Assembly: GCA_029964075.1 (NCBI GenBank) | Contig: CM057135.1 | Span: forward strand, 32,911,366-32,975,365 | Source: Patiria pectinifera | Lineage: Eukaryota; Echinodermata; Asteroidea; Valvatida; Asterinidae | DNA length: 64,000 bases | Direction of reading: 5' to 3' | Shown: in pieces, positions 29,566 to 42,718 of the stretch | How the letters are laid out: each line of letters begins with the position of its first letter | Position numbering within the stretch: the first letter of the stretch is position 1 | Position numbers and translations under genes: made by a program | The notes under the pieces: model-generated | What the model saw: only the letters and a program-made list of their open reading frames with translations | Databases searched by the model: none | Told to the model about the DNA's origin: nothing

Positions 29566-29700
29566 CCAAACGAACAAACAAGCAAACAGTAAACGCACAA
29601 ACTGACGAACGACCAAACAGACAAACAAATCAAGTACAAAGAGACAACAAACAGACAAGTAAAGAACGGACGAACAAACAAACGGACAAACAAGCAATTA
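29566..29700. repeat. Low-complexity ACAAAC-rich tract
   Basis: A run of imperfect ACAAACAAGC / ACAAACGGAC units. On the minus strand it reads as (F/V/C/L)-rich spurious peptide. It lies in the unique spacer between the two duplicated blocks (28963-30129), where I see no gene. Confidence 0.7.
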
Positions 29701-30377
29701 CAAAAATAACAATAATAGGCCCTAGAAATAAAATCAAAATATGTGTATAACTTGCAAATTAAACTTAAAAATAGCAAACACCAGTAGCAAACACATGCAA
29801 TGTATTAAATTGGGAAAAACAATAATAGCAAAACGGACGACCAGAACGATAGAAAAATAACAAACGTTTCAAAAGACATTCCATTAACAGAAAGAGAGAA
29901 AAAACACAGGAGTACAATAACCAAATATTACAAGCATGATAAATGCCCCCTCAAATGTGAACGAAACACCCCTACACCATCCAAAATTAAACAGTTTCTG
30001 GTATCAACTATCAACTTCAAGTTCTGAAAATATTGTGGGAAAACGAACACTCGCCCTATACTTGTAAGCGTCAGTCTAGGGATTTAAGTGGAAAGTAAGC
30101 ATGTCAGTATGCTGTTTTTGGTGTTTTTTTCCAATTGAACTTGATCGTTCGTTTAACTTTTGTTACTCTTGCCAATTTGCAGAGTACAATTTTTACCCTC
30201 AGTACGAAATAAAATATCAAGATGTATTGATAACGTGCCTCTATACCATTCATTGACCTAGGGTCATGACAAATTAATTGCAAAAATGTCATTAATCGAT
30301 TGGTAAACTGATGCTGAAAGATCTTTATCACGCGGAGGAACTTTAGCCTGTAATTATTTTCAAGATATACTTTCAAG

Positions 30378-30660
30378 CAAGGAAGGATCCAGAACACATT
30401 TTTTTGGGGGGGAGGGGGACAGAAATAATTTTGGTCCCCAAAACATTTTCTGGGCCCGCTAATAAAGGGCCCAGAAAATGTTTTGGATTTTAGATACTCT
30501 GTGGTGCGATCTGGGGCAATTTCTGACCACTTCAACTATTTTATTTAGGAAAAGGTGGTGGTGTACGCAGTGCCTGCCTCTATGCGACGTCACTTTAACA
30601 ACTTTTTTTTTTTTTTGGCATGGCCCCAGTTGCCCCCCCCCCCCTCCGGATCCGCCCTTG
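30378..30660. mobile_element. hAT-like MITE with perfect 8-bp target-site duplication
   Basis: 283 bp flanked by CTTTCAAG at 30370-30377 and 30661-30668. The ends CAAGGAAGGATCCAG and the complement of CTCCGGATCCGCCCTTG are inverted. An 8-bp duplication is typical of hAT elements. The interior has G and C homopolymers and an inverted pair CCCAAAACATTTTCTGGGCCC / GGGCCCAGAAAATGTTTTGG (30436-30484, quoted in part). It sits just downstream of the GM2A-like gene 2 stop. Confidence 0.85.
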
Positions 30661-30707
30661 CTTTCAAGATACTACGTTTTGTATAATTATCATGCTCGAC
30701 CGATTCT

Positions 30708-33260
30708 TTATTCTACGTTGAAGTATATTTCATTACAGCCCACTTCACGGTAACCTTCGTACAGCTTGATTTGCGCCCAGTAATAGCCGCTGGACATCCA
30801 ATAATAAGATGGAAGCTCAAATGATGGAATGACGAACTCGCTCTCTGCACTGTACGTGCCCTAGGGATGAGATAAAATAAAAACAATCCAAAAATAGAAA
30901 TGAAGGAATCGTTGGTATGAAATGAAACAAACACTCTGTCCCCACTCTTATTATAATAGATAAATAAACAAATTGCAATGCTTATTATTGCGCTTTCCAT
31001 CGTATCAACAATCTGAAAGTGCTTTACAATTATTCCCTCGATCGTCAGACCACGCGTCAGCCGATATCAACGCACATTCGGTCCTCTCTATACCCTCGCA
31101 GGTAATACTCAGCGAGGGCGGAACACCTGTGAAAGTTGGGGGGGGGGGGGTTCAAAGCGCCGCCAGTGCCGGCTAAACCTCATTCATCAATAGGGCGCCC
31201 TTTTCCAAGAGTACGCTTTTGTGGTGGGACCTACCAAGAGTATTTAACCCCAGTGGAAAAAGTGTGTGTGTGTGTGGGGGCCCTGCGCCCCCGGTTCCGC
31301 CACAGTATTCATACTGCTGAGTGTAGAGAGGCAATTCAGAGAAAGTGCTATGAAGCTGCTTATACGTGTACGATTGAATACCGAAGTTACTGAACAAATT
31401 AGTGTTCTGTTCGGTATAATGTCTTTTTTACAGACAAACATGGGAGTAATAAATAATAAAGATAGGGGAAAATAATATACCTAATGGCTGATCAATTCCT
31501 ATTAAAACGTGTTACACCTGACAACAGTTTCAAATTTGATTTAGACGGTGGATTCGGATAACGAATTGGAGTGACTAATTTCCTCATCGAATTACATATT
31601 CAGGATCATTGTATGTTCAAATGTAATTAAGCGAAATAAATATAGTTTGTTAATTCAATGAGAAGTTGGCAAGGCCTAGAAAACTAGATACCAAACTAAA
31701 CCCATCAGTGCATGTCAGAGCTAGGCGCCTGTTCCATGCAGTTAAATAGAAATAGTATATCTCAACATGAGTTGGTAATTGAAGTACCAATGCTTGTCTT
31801 TACCAAACCGCCCAAAGACAATCAACTCACGGTTTGTAACGGGCATTGGCACGATGGCAGATCCTGGAATGGTGCCGGGCACGAGCCGGACGTGCTGTTG
31901 GAGGGAGGCAGGAACTGACACACGTCTTGATAGGTACAGCTTCCAAAACGGTCTCCATAGCAAGACACTGTGTTCCACCACCATAACACCTAATGACCAG
32001 GGGTGAGGAAAAAAAGGAAAGAGTTATTAAACTAAACAAAATAATCATTCTTACAAAACGAGGTCAGGTTGTATTCTAAAAATGGGGGTCTTTTCTTAGG
32101 ACATGTCCAAGAAAGAGCATTCGTGCACGGTAACTCAAGTCAATAAGCGGCGGCCGTGAACCGCAAAGTATGATGAACCAGAAGTGCAGGACTAAAAGAT
32201 GAATTTATTTTTTGATAAGATAAAAGTGTACGTGAACATGTTACTATAAAAAATTGAGATGATTTGCCTCATCTGTTCGTGGCGTAGAGTAACTCACCCG
32301 CTGGGCAATCAGTCTTCTATTTATAAAAATATTATTCATTGACTTAGCGAATTTTAAAATTCGTACTTATAAATAGCACGCGCAAGCTATGGCGGGCAAG
32401 CGAGACATGTAAAAAGTATGGAGCGCCGATTACATTTCGTTACAGTATTTATATTCTTCTGTATTGGTATACATTTTGTGTACAAAAATGGAAGAAGCCT
32501 GGTCACCTTCGCCTGAATCTTAACAACGGCTTTTAGGGGTGAATCCAGTTCCTCGTCAATGTGTACGTTGACGGAGAAAGAGAGGCTGTTCGGGCCGGTC
32601 GGGTTCACGCTGAAGCTCCCCTTGACTGGGGCTGAACTGCTGCCGCAGTCACTAGAACTAGCGTAGCCAGCTATGTTGATCGCAATCTGTGGCAAAACAA
32701 GTACAGGGAGTTGATGAAGAACTTAGGAACGAACACCAAAAATAAAGAACCTGAAAAAATGGAGGGGGGGGGGTAACGAAATAAAAATACGAAGACGGAA
32801 GACAAACTAGAGGTTAATGAAAACAAAGCAAAATTATTATTGAGAGTTTCTGTATGTAAATCAACAGTGCTGTAAAGTTGATTAGTACAAACATTTGCTG
32901 ATGTTTGATTGAAAATGATAAAATTATCTATCAAAAATGCTTGAACTATTTAAAATTACTCTGTAAAATAAAGCAATAAACGCTGGGGTTATTTACAAAA
33001 TCGATTTAAATGTTGACCTCTCCGATCTGTAAAACATTGCAGTTGTTTTTCCTTCGACTGTCAAACTAAGTCTTGGTCCCCGGCGTATAATGGACACGAG
33101 TTGAATTACTGTAATTATTTCGATTTTTTTGAAATTAATTTTAGAATATGATGTTGTTGCGCCTTAATTGTATATACGGCCACTTGACACTTACCGCATC
33201 CTCGAACACAAGAGCCGCAGCAACCAAACACAGCGTGCTGATGTAGATGGAGAAATTCAT
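30708..33260 (-). CDS. GM2-activator-like lipid-transfer protein, copy 2 (intact)
   Basis: Four minus-strand exons, 33195-33260, 32507-32686, 31831-31989 and 30708-30860, all with GT-AG introns in phase 0, give 185 residues. Residues 1-22 are a signal peptide (hydrophobic STLCLVAAALV). The mature part is an ML-type beta-sandwich of the GM2 activator subtype. It has cysteines at 36, 92, 100, 106, 119, 129, 131 and 177, eight in all, matching the four disulfides of that family. Motifs seen: YGDRFGSCTYQDVC, CPAPFQDLPSCQCPLQT, then GTYSAESEFVIPSFELPS and GYYWAQIKLY. One glycosylation sequon is NST at 113. Length is close to mammalian GM2A (193 residues). The family extracts or presents lipids such as gangliosides to lysosomal enzymes; in invertebrates secreted roles are also possible, so the substrate is not assigned. 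The stop codon TAA overlaps an AATAAA on the minus strand. It lies upstream of its decayed tandem copy. Confidence 0.93.
30985..31370. mobile_element. Insertion unique to copy 2 of the duplicated block (repeat of unknown type)
   Basis: Copy 1 runs from CCCCACTCTACTCAGAC to GTAAGTTACTGAGCAG with little between, while copy 2 has about 390 bp extra. The interior contains AAAGTGCTTTACAATTATTC and TCAGCCGATATCAACGCACA, phrases typical of a dispersed repeat, plus a G-run and a TG microsatellite near 31262. Ends are approximate. Confidence 0.55.
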
Positions 33261-33669
33261 TGCGAAGTTCACTGTTTACCGAGACTGCTTGATCGACTTC
33301 GGGATGCGTCAAATTAGAGAAAATATAGTTAACCTCGGTGGGATAACTCAACCAAGACAAATGAAACTTTACACACAGAGCACGGAGCATTTATGCACCT
33401 TTTATTGATGCGGATACCCAATGCTTCATTAACCAGAACATGTACGTCCGGCTTTTCTTGGCACTCGACTCCGTAATCAACCTATTGGCCAAGCACAGAT
33501 TTTTTTTGGTCAGAATTAGCGGTGCGAAACACAAAATTCCCCATTTCTGTGGTAAACGTTTAGTCAGAAATCTAGAATTGTGGGTTTTTTTTATTAACCA
33601 CTTCGACATGTCTGTCACGGTTCGCGGAGAAGGTCACATAATCGTACATTTAAATCCACTACCGTGTTA

Positions 33670-34225
33670 AAGATATTACAGATAAAAACAGGGTGAAATG
33701 TAAAAAAAAAAATGAAAAATAGATAAACAAAATATACAAGGGCTATACAGATAAACAAGGGCTGACATACATAATACAAGATTATACATACATATACAAA
33801 ATTGACAATTTCTAAACAGGACCAAAGTAATAAATAAGACTACAAGACCATACTACAAACAACACAGATATGAATGCGAAATCACTAAAATCAGGTTGAG
33901 CGGTAAAAAAAATGAAAGAAAATAAAAGGTTACTACACGTAAAAGGTATAAACTCAAGAAAGCAATAAACATGAAAAGAGAAAAAATAAATAATTAATTA
34001 ATTAAACCTTCAGTGAAGGTAACCCGTCAGAGGATAAGTTTAAAAAACAAAACTGCCAATTCTTTGAAAATACTGATAAAAAAACAAATTGGCTAACTCC
34101 TTATATATACAAATAAAAATTTGGCTGAAAAGAGTTTTGATTACATGTCAGAAAGGGCTACCCGACTTTTATTGTCCTTATTTCATCAGGATTGAAATGC
34201 CTCAGAAAACGCATTCTAATTAATA
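33670..34225. other. A-rich end of the duplicated block
   Basis: A-rich sequence with imperfect ATACAAGGGCT / GATAAACAAGGGCT repeats (33735-33765), then the block end that matches 28850-28962 (TTGGCTGAAAAGAGTTTTG). No gene seen. Confidence 0.5.
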
Positions 34226-34558
34226 ATTAAACCTTTTAAGTTTTAATTAATATTAAAACTAATATTAATAATAAAATAAAAAATTTGAACTTAATATTAT
34301 TGCACCATTATGGTAAAACCGGCAATTTATCGGGGACACACCCGGGAATTCCCTCTGCATCCGAAGCAATATCCTGTTTATTTTATAGGTCCACGGGGCA
34401 CTCGATTGATACCAGCTGGTACGAACTAAGGCCGTGCCCGAATTTCCTGGCTAGAATCTTGATACACGAAGATGAAAAAATATCAATCTTTGAAATAATG
34501 TATGGCTTACAATCTGTCTCGAACATTGCCAATTAAACTCAAAGTTATTGTAACATAA

Positions 34559-34999
34559 CATAGGCGTAGTCAGTGGGGGTGGAGGGGGGGGGGGGGAAGG
34601 GGGTTATTTATCCCCCCAATATTTTGTAAAGACTGCCTTTTTCCATTCTCTCTTTTTTTCAAAGGGGTTAACCCCCCCCCCCCCCTTTTTTTAACAAGTG
34701 CCCTTTTTCAAAAAAGAAGTGGTGCCCTTTTTTGTGGCAACTGCCGTTTGGGATGCCTTTTTCATAATTTCGCACATGTATCGCCCTTAAAAGCACCATA
34801 TATTGGCCCTATGTGTGCATAATTGTCTGTTTTGAACAGCGCCCCCATCGACAGAAGGTACCAGCCCCCCTTGCTTTTTGATTTTACAGAGACCAAGTGT
34901 CCGGGAAAAAAAACTTTCTACATTTCACAACGGATGTGCAAGTGCCTTTTTCCAAAAAAAAAAATACCCTCCAATAAAAATGACCGTGCTACGCCCCTG
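34559..34999. mobile_element. TIR element with GGCGTAG ends
   Basis: The ends CATAGGCGTAGTCAG and the complement of CGTGCTACGCCCCTG are inverted. The interior has long G and C runs and repeated GTGCC(C/T)TTTTT phrases. It resembles the element at 55430-55710 in its GGCGTAG end. The target duplication is unclear (CATAA on both sides but offset). Confidence 0.55.
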
Positions 35000-37154
35000 C
35001 ATAATGGTAAAATAAGCTGCTCGGGGGAAAGACCCGGGAAAACTCCCTCCTGACTGATTACCAAGAAATATCCTGCGGTCCGTCAGACACGAACTGATTC
35101 TCTTATAATTTATATTGACGGGAAAAACTTGAAAACTTTGGAAAGTCTGATAGACCTTCCAAACCGGTTATAACTTTAAAGGTGTTTCCTCGCCCACTTT
35201 GAACGTCAAATCTAAAGCTCTTCGCCTCATTCTTTTCCCAGTAATCAGACGGCTATTGGGATTTTGAGCCAGAATGAACGACGTAGGCCTAGATTTTTGT
35301 TGTTAATACGGACAGAAATTTAATTGCTAAACAGGAAACAGTCGCGTTCACTTATTAAGCATGAATGTTGGAAAGTTGCTTGAATTATCTGTTTTATGTT
35401 TTTCCGGCGAAGCCTTTAATTTAGAAAAACGCACTCAGGCTGTCGATTTAAATGAGTTCACCAAAGCAAAAGATATTAGCCTACAGCGTGGTACGTAGTG
35501 AGCGGGAAAAAAAATCATAATAAACCACATGTCCAACCTATACAAGTCACGTACACCATGCGGAACCGTTACCGATTCAGTAATTTCAATGAATTGAACT
35601 GAAGGCCGGTTACTGTCTTGTGCATGTGGTGATTGCCGATTTTCGATGATTGGTACAATCCTGTTTATTATGAAGGGCCACATTCAACATTTTCTTATTA
35701 CTGGACATTTTACTTGCACATTTTCTTATTACTGGAAAACAAAGGAATTGCCCTTCAACATGGGTGTTTACTATCAAAAAGTCAAAGTGGGAGTTATTCC
35801 TCATTTTGTTATAGCGAGTAATGACGCTAAGGGCCGACGGCGCTATTTTCCGCCAATAAATCAAAATTCGAGTTTTAACCGAGTATTGCTTATAAGAACA
35901 CAGTTTATTGTTACTGAAGCGAAATGAAGACTGATGATTGTGTAGCCTGGATTCGATTGCGCTTATATTAGTGACATCATCCAAGACGTCATTTTATAGA
36001 GACAGTCATAATACCAACTCAAAATCATAATAGGAATCAGTCCCTTGTGATGGTCCGTCCCCGGATGTGCCAAATTTCGGCCCTTGGCTCATGGACTAAG
36101 AGGGGATACTATTTCCTAGGAGAAACTGTCAGGGACACAATATCCTGGCAAAACAAGGAATATCCCGCGGTGGAGGGGGGGGGGGTTCAAAATCACCTTC
36201 TATAAACGTTAGCGTTGTCTCTGTGTTGTCTTTATTCAAGTCTGATTTGTTTCTGTCACTGTTGGACAATACATGGGTCTTGGTAATAGCTTAGATCTGC
36301 GTCCTAGTTCTGTGGTAATAGGCTTTAATTGAGTCTATCGATGAATGCGCGCGCAGACGTCTTCTTTAACAAGCCTGCACGTGTTTCACTGGTATTTCAT
36401 CAACTCTATAGAATTATCATGTAGGCTATGTAATTACGCTGCTACCAGTGAAACTTGAAGTCAGCCATCTTTGTTCGGCGAGGCGCGGGAATTTGGACAC
36501 GTTTCGTGCTCATATTTTGAGATAAAATTTGCATTGCCCAAATGACTTTACGAGAGTCTTCAAGTACTGATTACGTAATGAGTATTGGTCTGCCAAGTAG
36601 GTGAGCGTCGTAGTGAACAGGTGAACCTAACCTACTTCAGTATTAGTTGTCTTGCATTTTGGACCGTTGCATAACTACTGTGCAGATTTAGAGGGGGCCG
36701 GGGGGTGTGATGGCGGGGCGGGGCTTTTGTAAGATGAGAAGGGGGTGGGCTATGTGTGCTCAACCCGCCCTTCAATTTGCGGCTTTTGTTTCCTCCACAA
36801 CCTAGGCTCCCCAGGTCCCCCCCCCCCTCAGCTCTTACTCAATTTTTTTGACTTCATAAATGTTGCAAACAGTGGCGCACCGGGGGCTGCTCGGGGCTTG
36901 AGCCCCCTAAAAGTAGGCTAGAGGTTTGTTAATTTTATTTATTTTTTTTGGGGGGGGTAATTTATTATTTTTTAATCCCATGATTTGCCCTCGGTGATAA
37001 TAAGGTGGCCTATTTTTGAGTACTAGAATAGGGGTGTAAGTAAGTGATGCCACCAACGTCAACATAGTCTGCCCCCGAAAAAAAGAGAAATTAAACACAA
37101 ATTATCAAATTGCTTAGTAAGTTGAATATTGTTTTGAAAATCTTTTTTCCTCAG
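35000..37154. other. Intergenic region, no gene recognised
   Basis: Includes a GC-richer patch at 36330-36520 (GCGCGCGCAGACGTC, GGCGAGGCGCGGGAATTTGG) that could be a promoter or first noncoding exon, and homopolymer-rich remnants near 36690-36950 with CAGTGGCGCACCGGGGG at 36871. No conserved open frame. Confidence 0.4.
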
Positions 37155-37285
37155 ATCAGACAGATTTTTGCATGCTGCCCTATAGCAGGATGGACTTGAC
37201 CAGACCAGTGCCTAGACTAGGCAAGGCAGGCTGGATCTGGATGACCATCACCATGGTGACTGGGATGACCTTAAGCATGTTAAGG
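37155..37285 (+). other. Candidate exon of an unknown gene
   Basis: A 131-bp segment is preceded by TTTTTTCCTCAG and followed by GTGAGT, good splice signals on both sides, and is GC-richer than its flanks. One frame is open throughout and contains KAGWIWMTITMVTGM, which could be a membrane segment. No other exon that would join it is recognised nearby, so it may be noncoding. Confidence 0.3.
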
Positions 37286-37306
37286 GTGAGTCAAACTAAG
37301 CATGCA

Positions 37307-38063
37307 ACCTGCTCCATCAAAACTCATCACAGTGTGCACCCAGGAACCTCAAATTGTCATAGTTAAGGAAAAGATTTGGCACAAAACCAGGTCTTTCCTA
37401 AATTGTTTCTCCTTAGGCCGAGTAAAAAAAAAATAGTTACTCGTCCGGGGTTTTTAAAAAAAAGGAGGAAGCGGGGCTTTTATTTTTTATTTTTTATTTT
37501 TTTTCAACATGACCGCCTTTTCAAAATTTCCTGCAACCGTTGGTGTTCCACTGTTCAAAGACACTTTTAAAGATGAAAGACAACTGACAAGTGGGACAAG
37601 AGAACTGAACATATTTACAGTGTCATTTAGAGTTGTATTGGTATTGGTATTTATTTTCCGATAAATTTGTAGACTTTTTCGGTGTTTTTCTACTACATTT
37701 TTCAAAAATAAAAAATAATAAAAAAATCCAGGCGGCCTCCAAAAAGGAAGCGGGCGGGGACGAGAAACTTGTTTTTTTTTTACTTTGCCTTATTTTGACT
37801 TTGTTGTAATTGGTGATGAAATTTGAAACAACACTTGGACTTTCTGGACAGATCACATGCATGAATGTCTTGTCTGGAAAAAATTAAAGAGGGATGGAAA
37901 ATTGCCTCTTAAATGGTCACTGATTGATTTCGCACAAATTCAAAATCAGGGAAGAAAATCATGGAAGTGAAAGCGTGCAGTCAAATTCAAATGTTAATTT
38001 CATGATTGGTTGATTTTCTTGTTGCTACCAACATATGGTGCACACTTCTTTGATGGAGCAGGT
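37307..38063. mobile_element. Possible 757-bp TIR element
   Basis: The ends ACCTGCTCCATCAAA...AGTGTGCACC and the complement of GGTGCACACTTCTTTGATGG (then AGCAGGT) are inverted over about 30 bp, with a few extra bases in the left end. No transposase frame inside and no clear target duplication. Confidence 0.5.
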
Positions 38064-41000
38064 CTTACAGTTTTCATAGGAGCAAAGCTAGCTAGCTTTA
38101 ATGAAATGCAAATCTTTTCTAATTTTTAAAGATGAGACTGTTTCACAGGGTTGTGCCACATTAACCCTGCAAAATCCTGGAATTTATAGCTGTCGTGCAT
38201 GGAAAGTCATGGAAAAATATTTAGCTATGGCTGCATTCCAGTTTACTATACTTCTTCTTATAAATATGCTTACATGCGCAGTACTTGTTCAGTGTTCAAT
38301 GCACCATTGTGGTGCTTTTGTGGTGCTCAGTGATAACTTGTCAAACTGGAAGGCTAAAAAGCGGTTGCCAGAACAGCATCGAGGAATTGGTCATTGAAAC
38401 CCTAATTATGTTCTGGAAAAGTCATATGGGATTTCATTTGAAGATTACTGTGGGAACTTTGGTTTAAGTTTCTGCATAGCGTCCCTAAAAGTACACACAC
38501 ATGCTCATTATCTTTGGTTGTAACAGAAGACCATGGATGAACACTTTGAAAAAGTTTCACATTTTCTTGTATTCTTTAGGGTGGACCTGATCGTATCCTC
38601 TGTCTCTAAAAACCGAAATGTTTGAATGGATTGGTTTTTTTTTTTACTAAGTTATGGACAAACTTATCGTGGGTTTTAGTGGGAATAACTTTTTCATTGA
38701 TCCTGCCAATACAAAACGCTAAAACTGTTCAATTGTTGGCCCCAAAAAGTGTAATATGTAGCAAGTTCATTGCTCACTTTTCAATCTCTGAGCAACTTTG
38801 TTTTGATAAAGGAAGAAGTGTTTTTTGAAGGAAGACAATTAATCTAGACTGATACTTTGAAATTCTACATTGATAATCATTCGGTGACACATAATAAAGA
38901 GGAAAATACAAATCGTTTTTCCAACCGTGATGGTCATTTGGCTGGTTCGGGATTAGCTATAACATACCCCACAAAATTATACTTGATTTCCCTTGTAAAC
39001 AGTGGCTAGATTTGTTGGTGAAGGTGTCCTGACACTGGATAATTGACGATTCTTACCCATAGGAGAGGCCCATCAGCTTGATTGGCCAGAATATTCCACC
39101 CTCATTTCTTCATTCTTTCCTCTATGAATGACACAACTTCTACAAAGCTACATGAAGCAATTGTGTTTTCATTTTGTCCTCCATACTTTTGTCTTTCAAT
39201 CTTCCTCTATTTCCTCTGTTTGGTTTTCCACGTTTGCTCATGAATCTCAAATTGTTTCTCATATATCATGGCAATATGACAACCAATGTTAATCTTACAT
39301 GTATCTCAATTGATCTTTCATCACAAGTACGTAATAATACCACATTTGAGTAAAAACTCCTCTGCCAAAACATAAATCCAATTCTCTGCAAAACTTTGGG
39401 CTTCAAGTGTCCTAATCGGGGAAACTCTCGCAAAAGAAAAGATGTGCATTGAAACTTTTTTTAAGTACAATCAAAGTCACATAGCTTTCTTAAAGTCAAA
39501 GGCTGGTCTTAAAACTTTGTTAGCACTTCTATATTCATGGAGGGACTTTGTTCGCGTGGATCACAAAAGTGTGGATGAACAGCATTGAAGATTGGTATAA
39601 AAGCTAATAACTGTATTGCAAACATGCAAGTTTGCAGAATGTTCCCTCTTGGATTGAATACAAGGAAATCTTCAATATGTGATGTACAGTCACTAGTCTG
39701 CATTGCTACATCCACAGACTTGGTTAACCCGTTAGATGGAGCGTTCTGTTGATTGCAAAGTCCCTTCAACTCGGGCCGTTAGTAGGGGCGATCGCGTAAT
39801 TTTGTCGGTCTTGTGCACATAACTATTTTTGTGAATGTTAATGGTGGGTCACATTGTGGCAGTCGTGTTTATGTCAGTTGCTTGGGTAGTCACTCAAGTC
39901 AGCCATTCCTGAGAGTCAACCCCCTTCTCTTTGGACACTCACTTCACAAGGCACTCCATTTTCAGCCAGACTTTTTAACTCAACAAGATCCCTTTATGCT
40001 TTTCTGTTGTTTTTCAAATAAGAACAGAGGACTGTTTCAACTTCCATCAGGTTTTGTCCCTGCTGCTCTCCCTCATCTAATGAGGGTCATGTTTTTTTCA
40101 TACAGACCTTTATCAGTTCTTTTCTTTGCTCAAAATACATCATCCTTGCAACTTGAACAATATTCAGCTTTCCTTGTTTCCTGTCTGACATAATTTACCG
40201 ACATTCAAGCTGCAATACGTGTACATGTAGCTCCAGCCCATTTGTACATTATCAAAATATTGAAAACTTTCATCTTAGTTCTTGTGCACTTGTTGCCTGA
40301 CATTTTCTTTAAACTTGTTTACCACTGTACCCAAGCCCCCTCCTTTCGTTTGATCAGTAACAGACAGTCAAACCTTCAATCCTGTCCCCTGCCATGCCTT
40401 TTACACGGGCTAGTCACCAACAGTCAGATCATATTTCTTGTTGGCACGGTGACAGTTATCCGTCAAAACAGTTATCAGACAAAAGCAGGCAACTGATAGG
40501 CACAGCTGGCTTATCAGTCTCATACAGTCAAAGCATGAATGTAACTACATTTGTACATCAGGTTTCATAACAATCACAGCCAGTCAATCCTGCTTTATGA
40601 AGGCAGGGAGCACTCAACTGTTAAAAACAGTCACTTGATTTATTTTGACTGCTGGGCTGGCCTTGTTGAAATTGCCAGCAAGAGAGGGAGGTTGTTCTAA
40701 AAGGCTTCCCTTCTCTTTCTATATTTCTTCCCAAAACATACGCTTGAATGCATTCTCATTTTCAAATCATAAATGCTTGCCCTTGATTGCACTAAATACA
40801 CTGAGAACTTTTTCTCTCATGTCTGAGGCAACTTCAGCCCAGCTTCATGCAGCTCTTACTCAAGCTTCAATGAAAAACACACACATTTATCTATCTTTCT
40901 TTTGCTTTGTTTGAACCCTGTGCCAGACATTGAATTTTCTCTGGACGCCTTTGACATAAGCAAAGCTCCAGACCTTGTGTTTGCTGTACTTTCCAATATC

Positions 41001-42718
41001 CTTGCTCATCATTTCTGTCTATTTCTCATCCCCTCCAAAACAAAAAATGAGTTGTAAAATTTCAAATCTTGAAATCTTTTAATAGAGAAATTGAGTGGTA
41101 GGAATAAACCATGCCAATGATTCTCTATATTCCACCAGAAAGTTTTCTTTGCTTGCAATAAGTGCTGTCAAATGTTGATTTCAAATCTGAGACAGCTTCA
41201 TCAATTGTCATGCAGCAACACTGCTCTTCATACACCTTTGTCTTCTCTCCTTTATCTTTGTCTTCATACACCCACGCTGTTTGGCCAATATGTCAAGTAT
41301 TTAATTAACCATGTACTGGAAACTTTTTCTAGTTCCTGGAAAAATACCAAATTTCCTCAACTGCTGCAATTCTTAGATCGTGTTTATGTGTGTGTGTCTC
41401 TCTCTGTTGACTTCAATACTTGAGCCAACCACAGCCTCCTCCACCCACCTACACCTGCCACAGCTCTCCACTCTACCCCACATTTCCCCACATCCCACCA
41501 CCCCTTGTTGAACAAAAACCAAGTACATGTATCCCTTTAACCTACCACATTTTGCCTTAACTGTCAGGCCAAGCTCTGCATAGCTGTACTTTCACAAATT
41601 TCCTTTTCTCATTCTTCATGCATATTCCTGACCTCCACCCACACTTTCTGCCCCCCTTCCCGGAAAAAAACCCCAACAACAAACAAACAGGAAAAAGGTG
41701 TATCATGCTATAGAGTAGTTTAGTTTTAATCCTTTCATCTAAGGAAGCAGGCAGAAAGTTGACTGGCAATTCAGAAAAAAAAATAGTCTTTTTGCTAAAT
41801 ATTGGTTTCCGAAGTTAAAGGCAGCTTGAATGAATCCAAACATGTTTCTGGACAGGTTCAGCCATGTGTGCTTGATTTTCAAATGCAATGATCAAAATAA
41901 TGTGGATTAATCAAAGCTTTGAAGTTGTTGAATCTGATTTGAAACTCGCTTAACTGTAACTGGTTAATTGGACCTGTATCAAAGGCATTGGTATCAATAC
42001 TTTGTCAATTTAGATAATTTGGTTTGGGGAGTTTCAGCTCGCTGTAATGGCTTGAAGCATGAACCACGTCTCACTCATTCATCAAATTCAGTGGAACACA
42101 TGCTACAGTGTTTAACCTTACTGTGTTCATTCCCGGATGGAGATCCATGAATCTAAACTCCAGACAAACATGTTTACAAAATTGTTGATTCATTCAAAAA
42201 AGGTTAGAGGGCCTCATGAGGTTTTGACCCTGGCATGATGTTGGAGAAAGATTCTGCAAAAGTGCAAAGGTCCAAACCTTAGGTTCATTTACTACTGTGT
42301 ATTTCAAGTCAATCCAGTTACATGCAATAAGCAGTTGTGCAGCAGGTGGTTTTTTTTTCACTTTTCTTTATTCATCAATAAAATTCTGTTCATGTTAAGT
42401 TCTTAATATTTCTTTAACGGAATGAACCTGGACAAAATAAAATACACTAAAAATCCAGACATCATTTCCCTAGAATTACTGTGAAAACTGAGAATAGTGT
42501 TGTGGTTAAGACCTTTTTTCAAGATCTCACACAGATGCTTATAACAAGAAAGGTGAAATGTGAATCGCGTCCAACTTGAATGTATGTTTTGCTTTGAACA
42601 TGCATACAAAACAGATGCTTTCACGTTACTTTGAAAAGACGCTTATTAGGATCATCATTATTGCATTCAGATTTTCTCTGAAAATCTTGAGGTCTTGAAA
42701 GGTCTTGACTGTAGTACT
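38064..42718. other. Non-coding region with pyrimidine-rich plus strand
   Basis: No gene recognised. From about 39100 to 41700 the plus strand is markedly rich in C and T and poor in G, and from about 43600 to 45200 the plus strand is instead rich in G and T. A TG microsatellite is near 41386. The stretch holds one copy of a duplicated segment (40377-40660). Confidence 0.45.
40377..40660. repeat. Dispersed direct duplication, copy 1 (partner 47628-47866)
   Basis: Shares CCCCTGCCATGCCTTTTAC, GGCTAGTCACCAACA, CAGATCATATTTC, GGCATAGCTGGCTTATCA-like and CACAGCCAGTCAATCCTGCT in the same order and orientation with 47628-47866. Ends CACTTGATT(T/G). No coding content. Confidence 0.8.

Larger units (their letters stand above)
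30130..34225. repeat. Tandem segmental duplication, copy 2 (with GM2A-like gene 2)
   Basis: Homologous to 24100-28962 in the same orientation across gene and flanks. It carries its own insertions (30378-30660 and about 30985-31370) that are absent from copy 1, and lacks all four copy 1 insertions. Confidence 0.92.

Noticed and set aside
29485-29777. Minus-strand Phe/Val/Cys/Leu-rich frames resembling membrane peptides
   Set aside because: Produced by the low-complexity ACAAAC-rich tract; no start context or conservation signal.
41386-41403. TG microsatellite as a regulatory site
   Set aside because: Too short and too common to carry meaning on its own.
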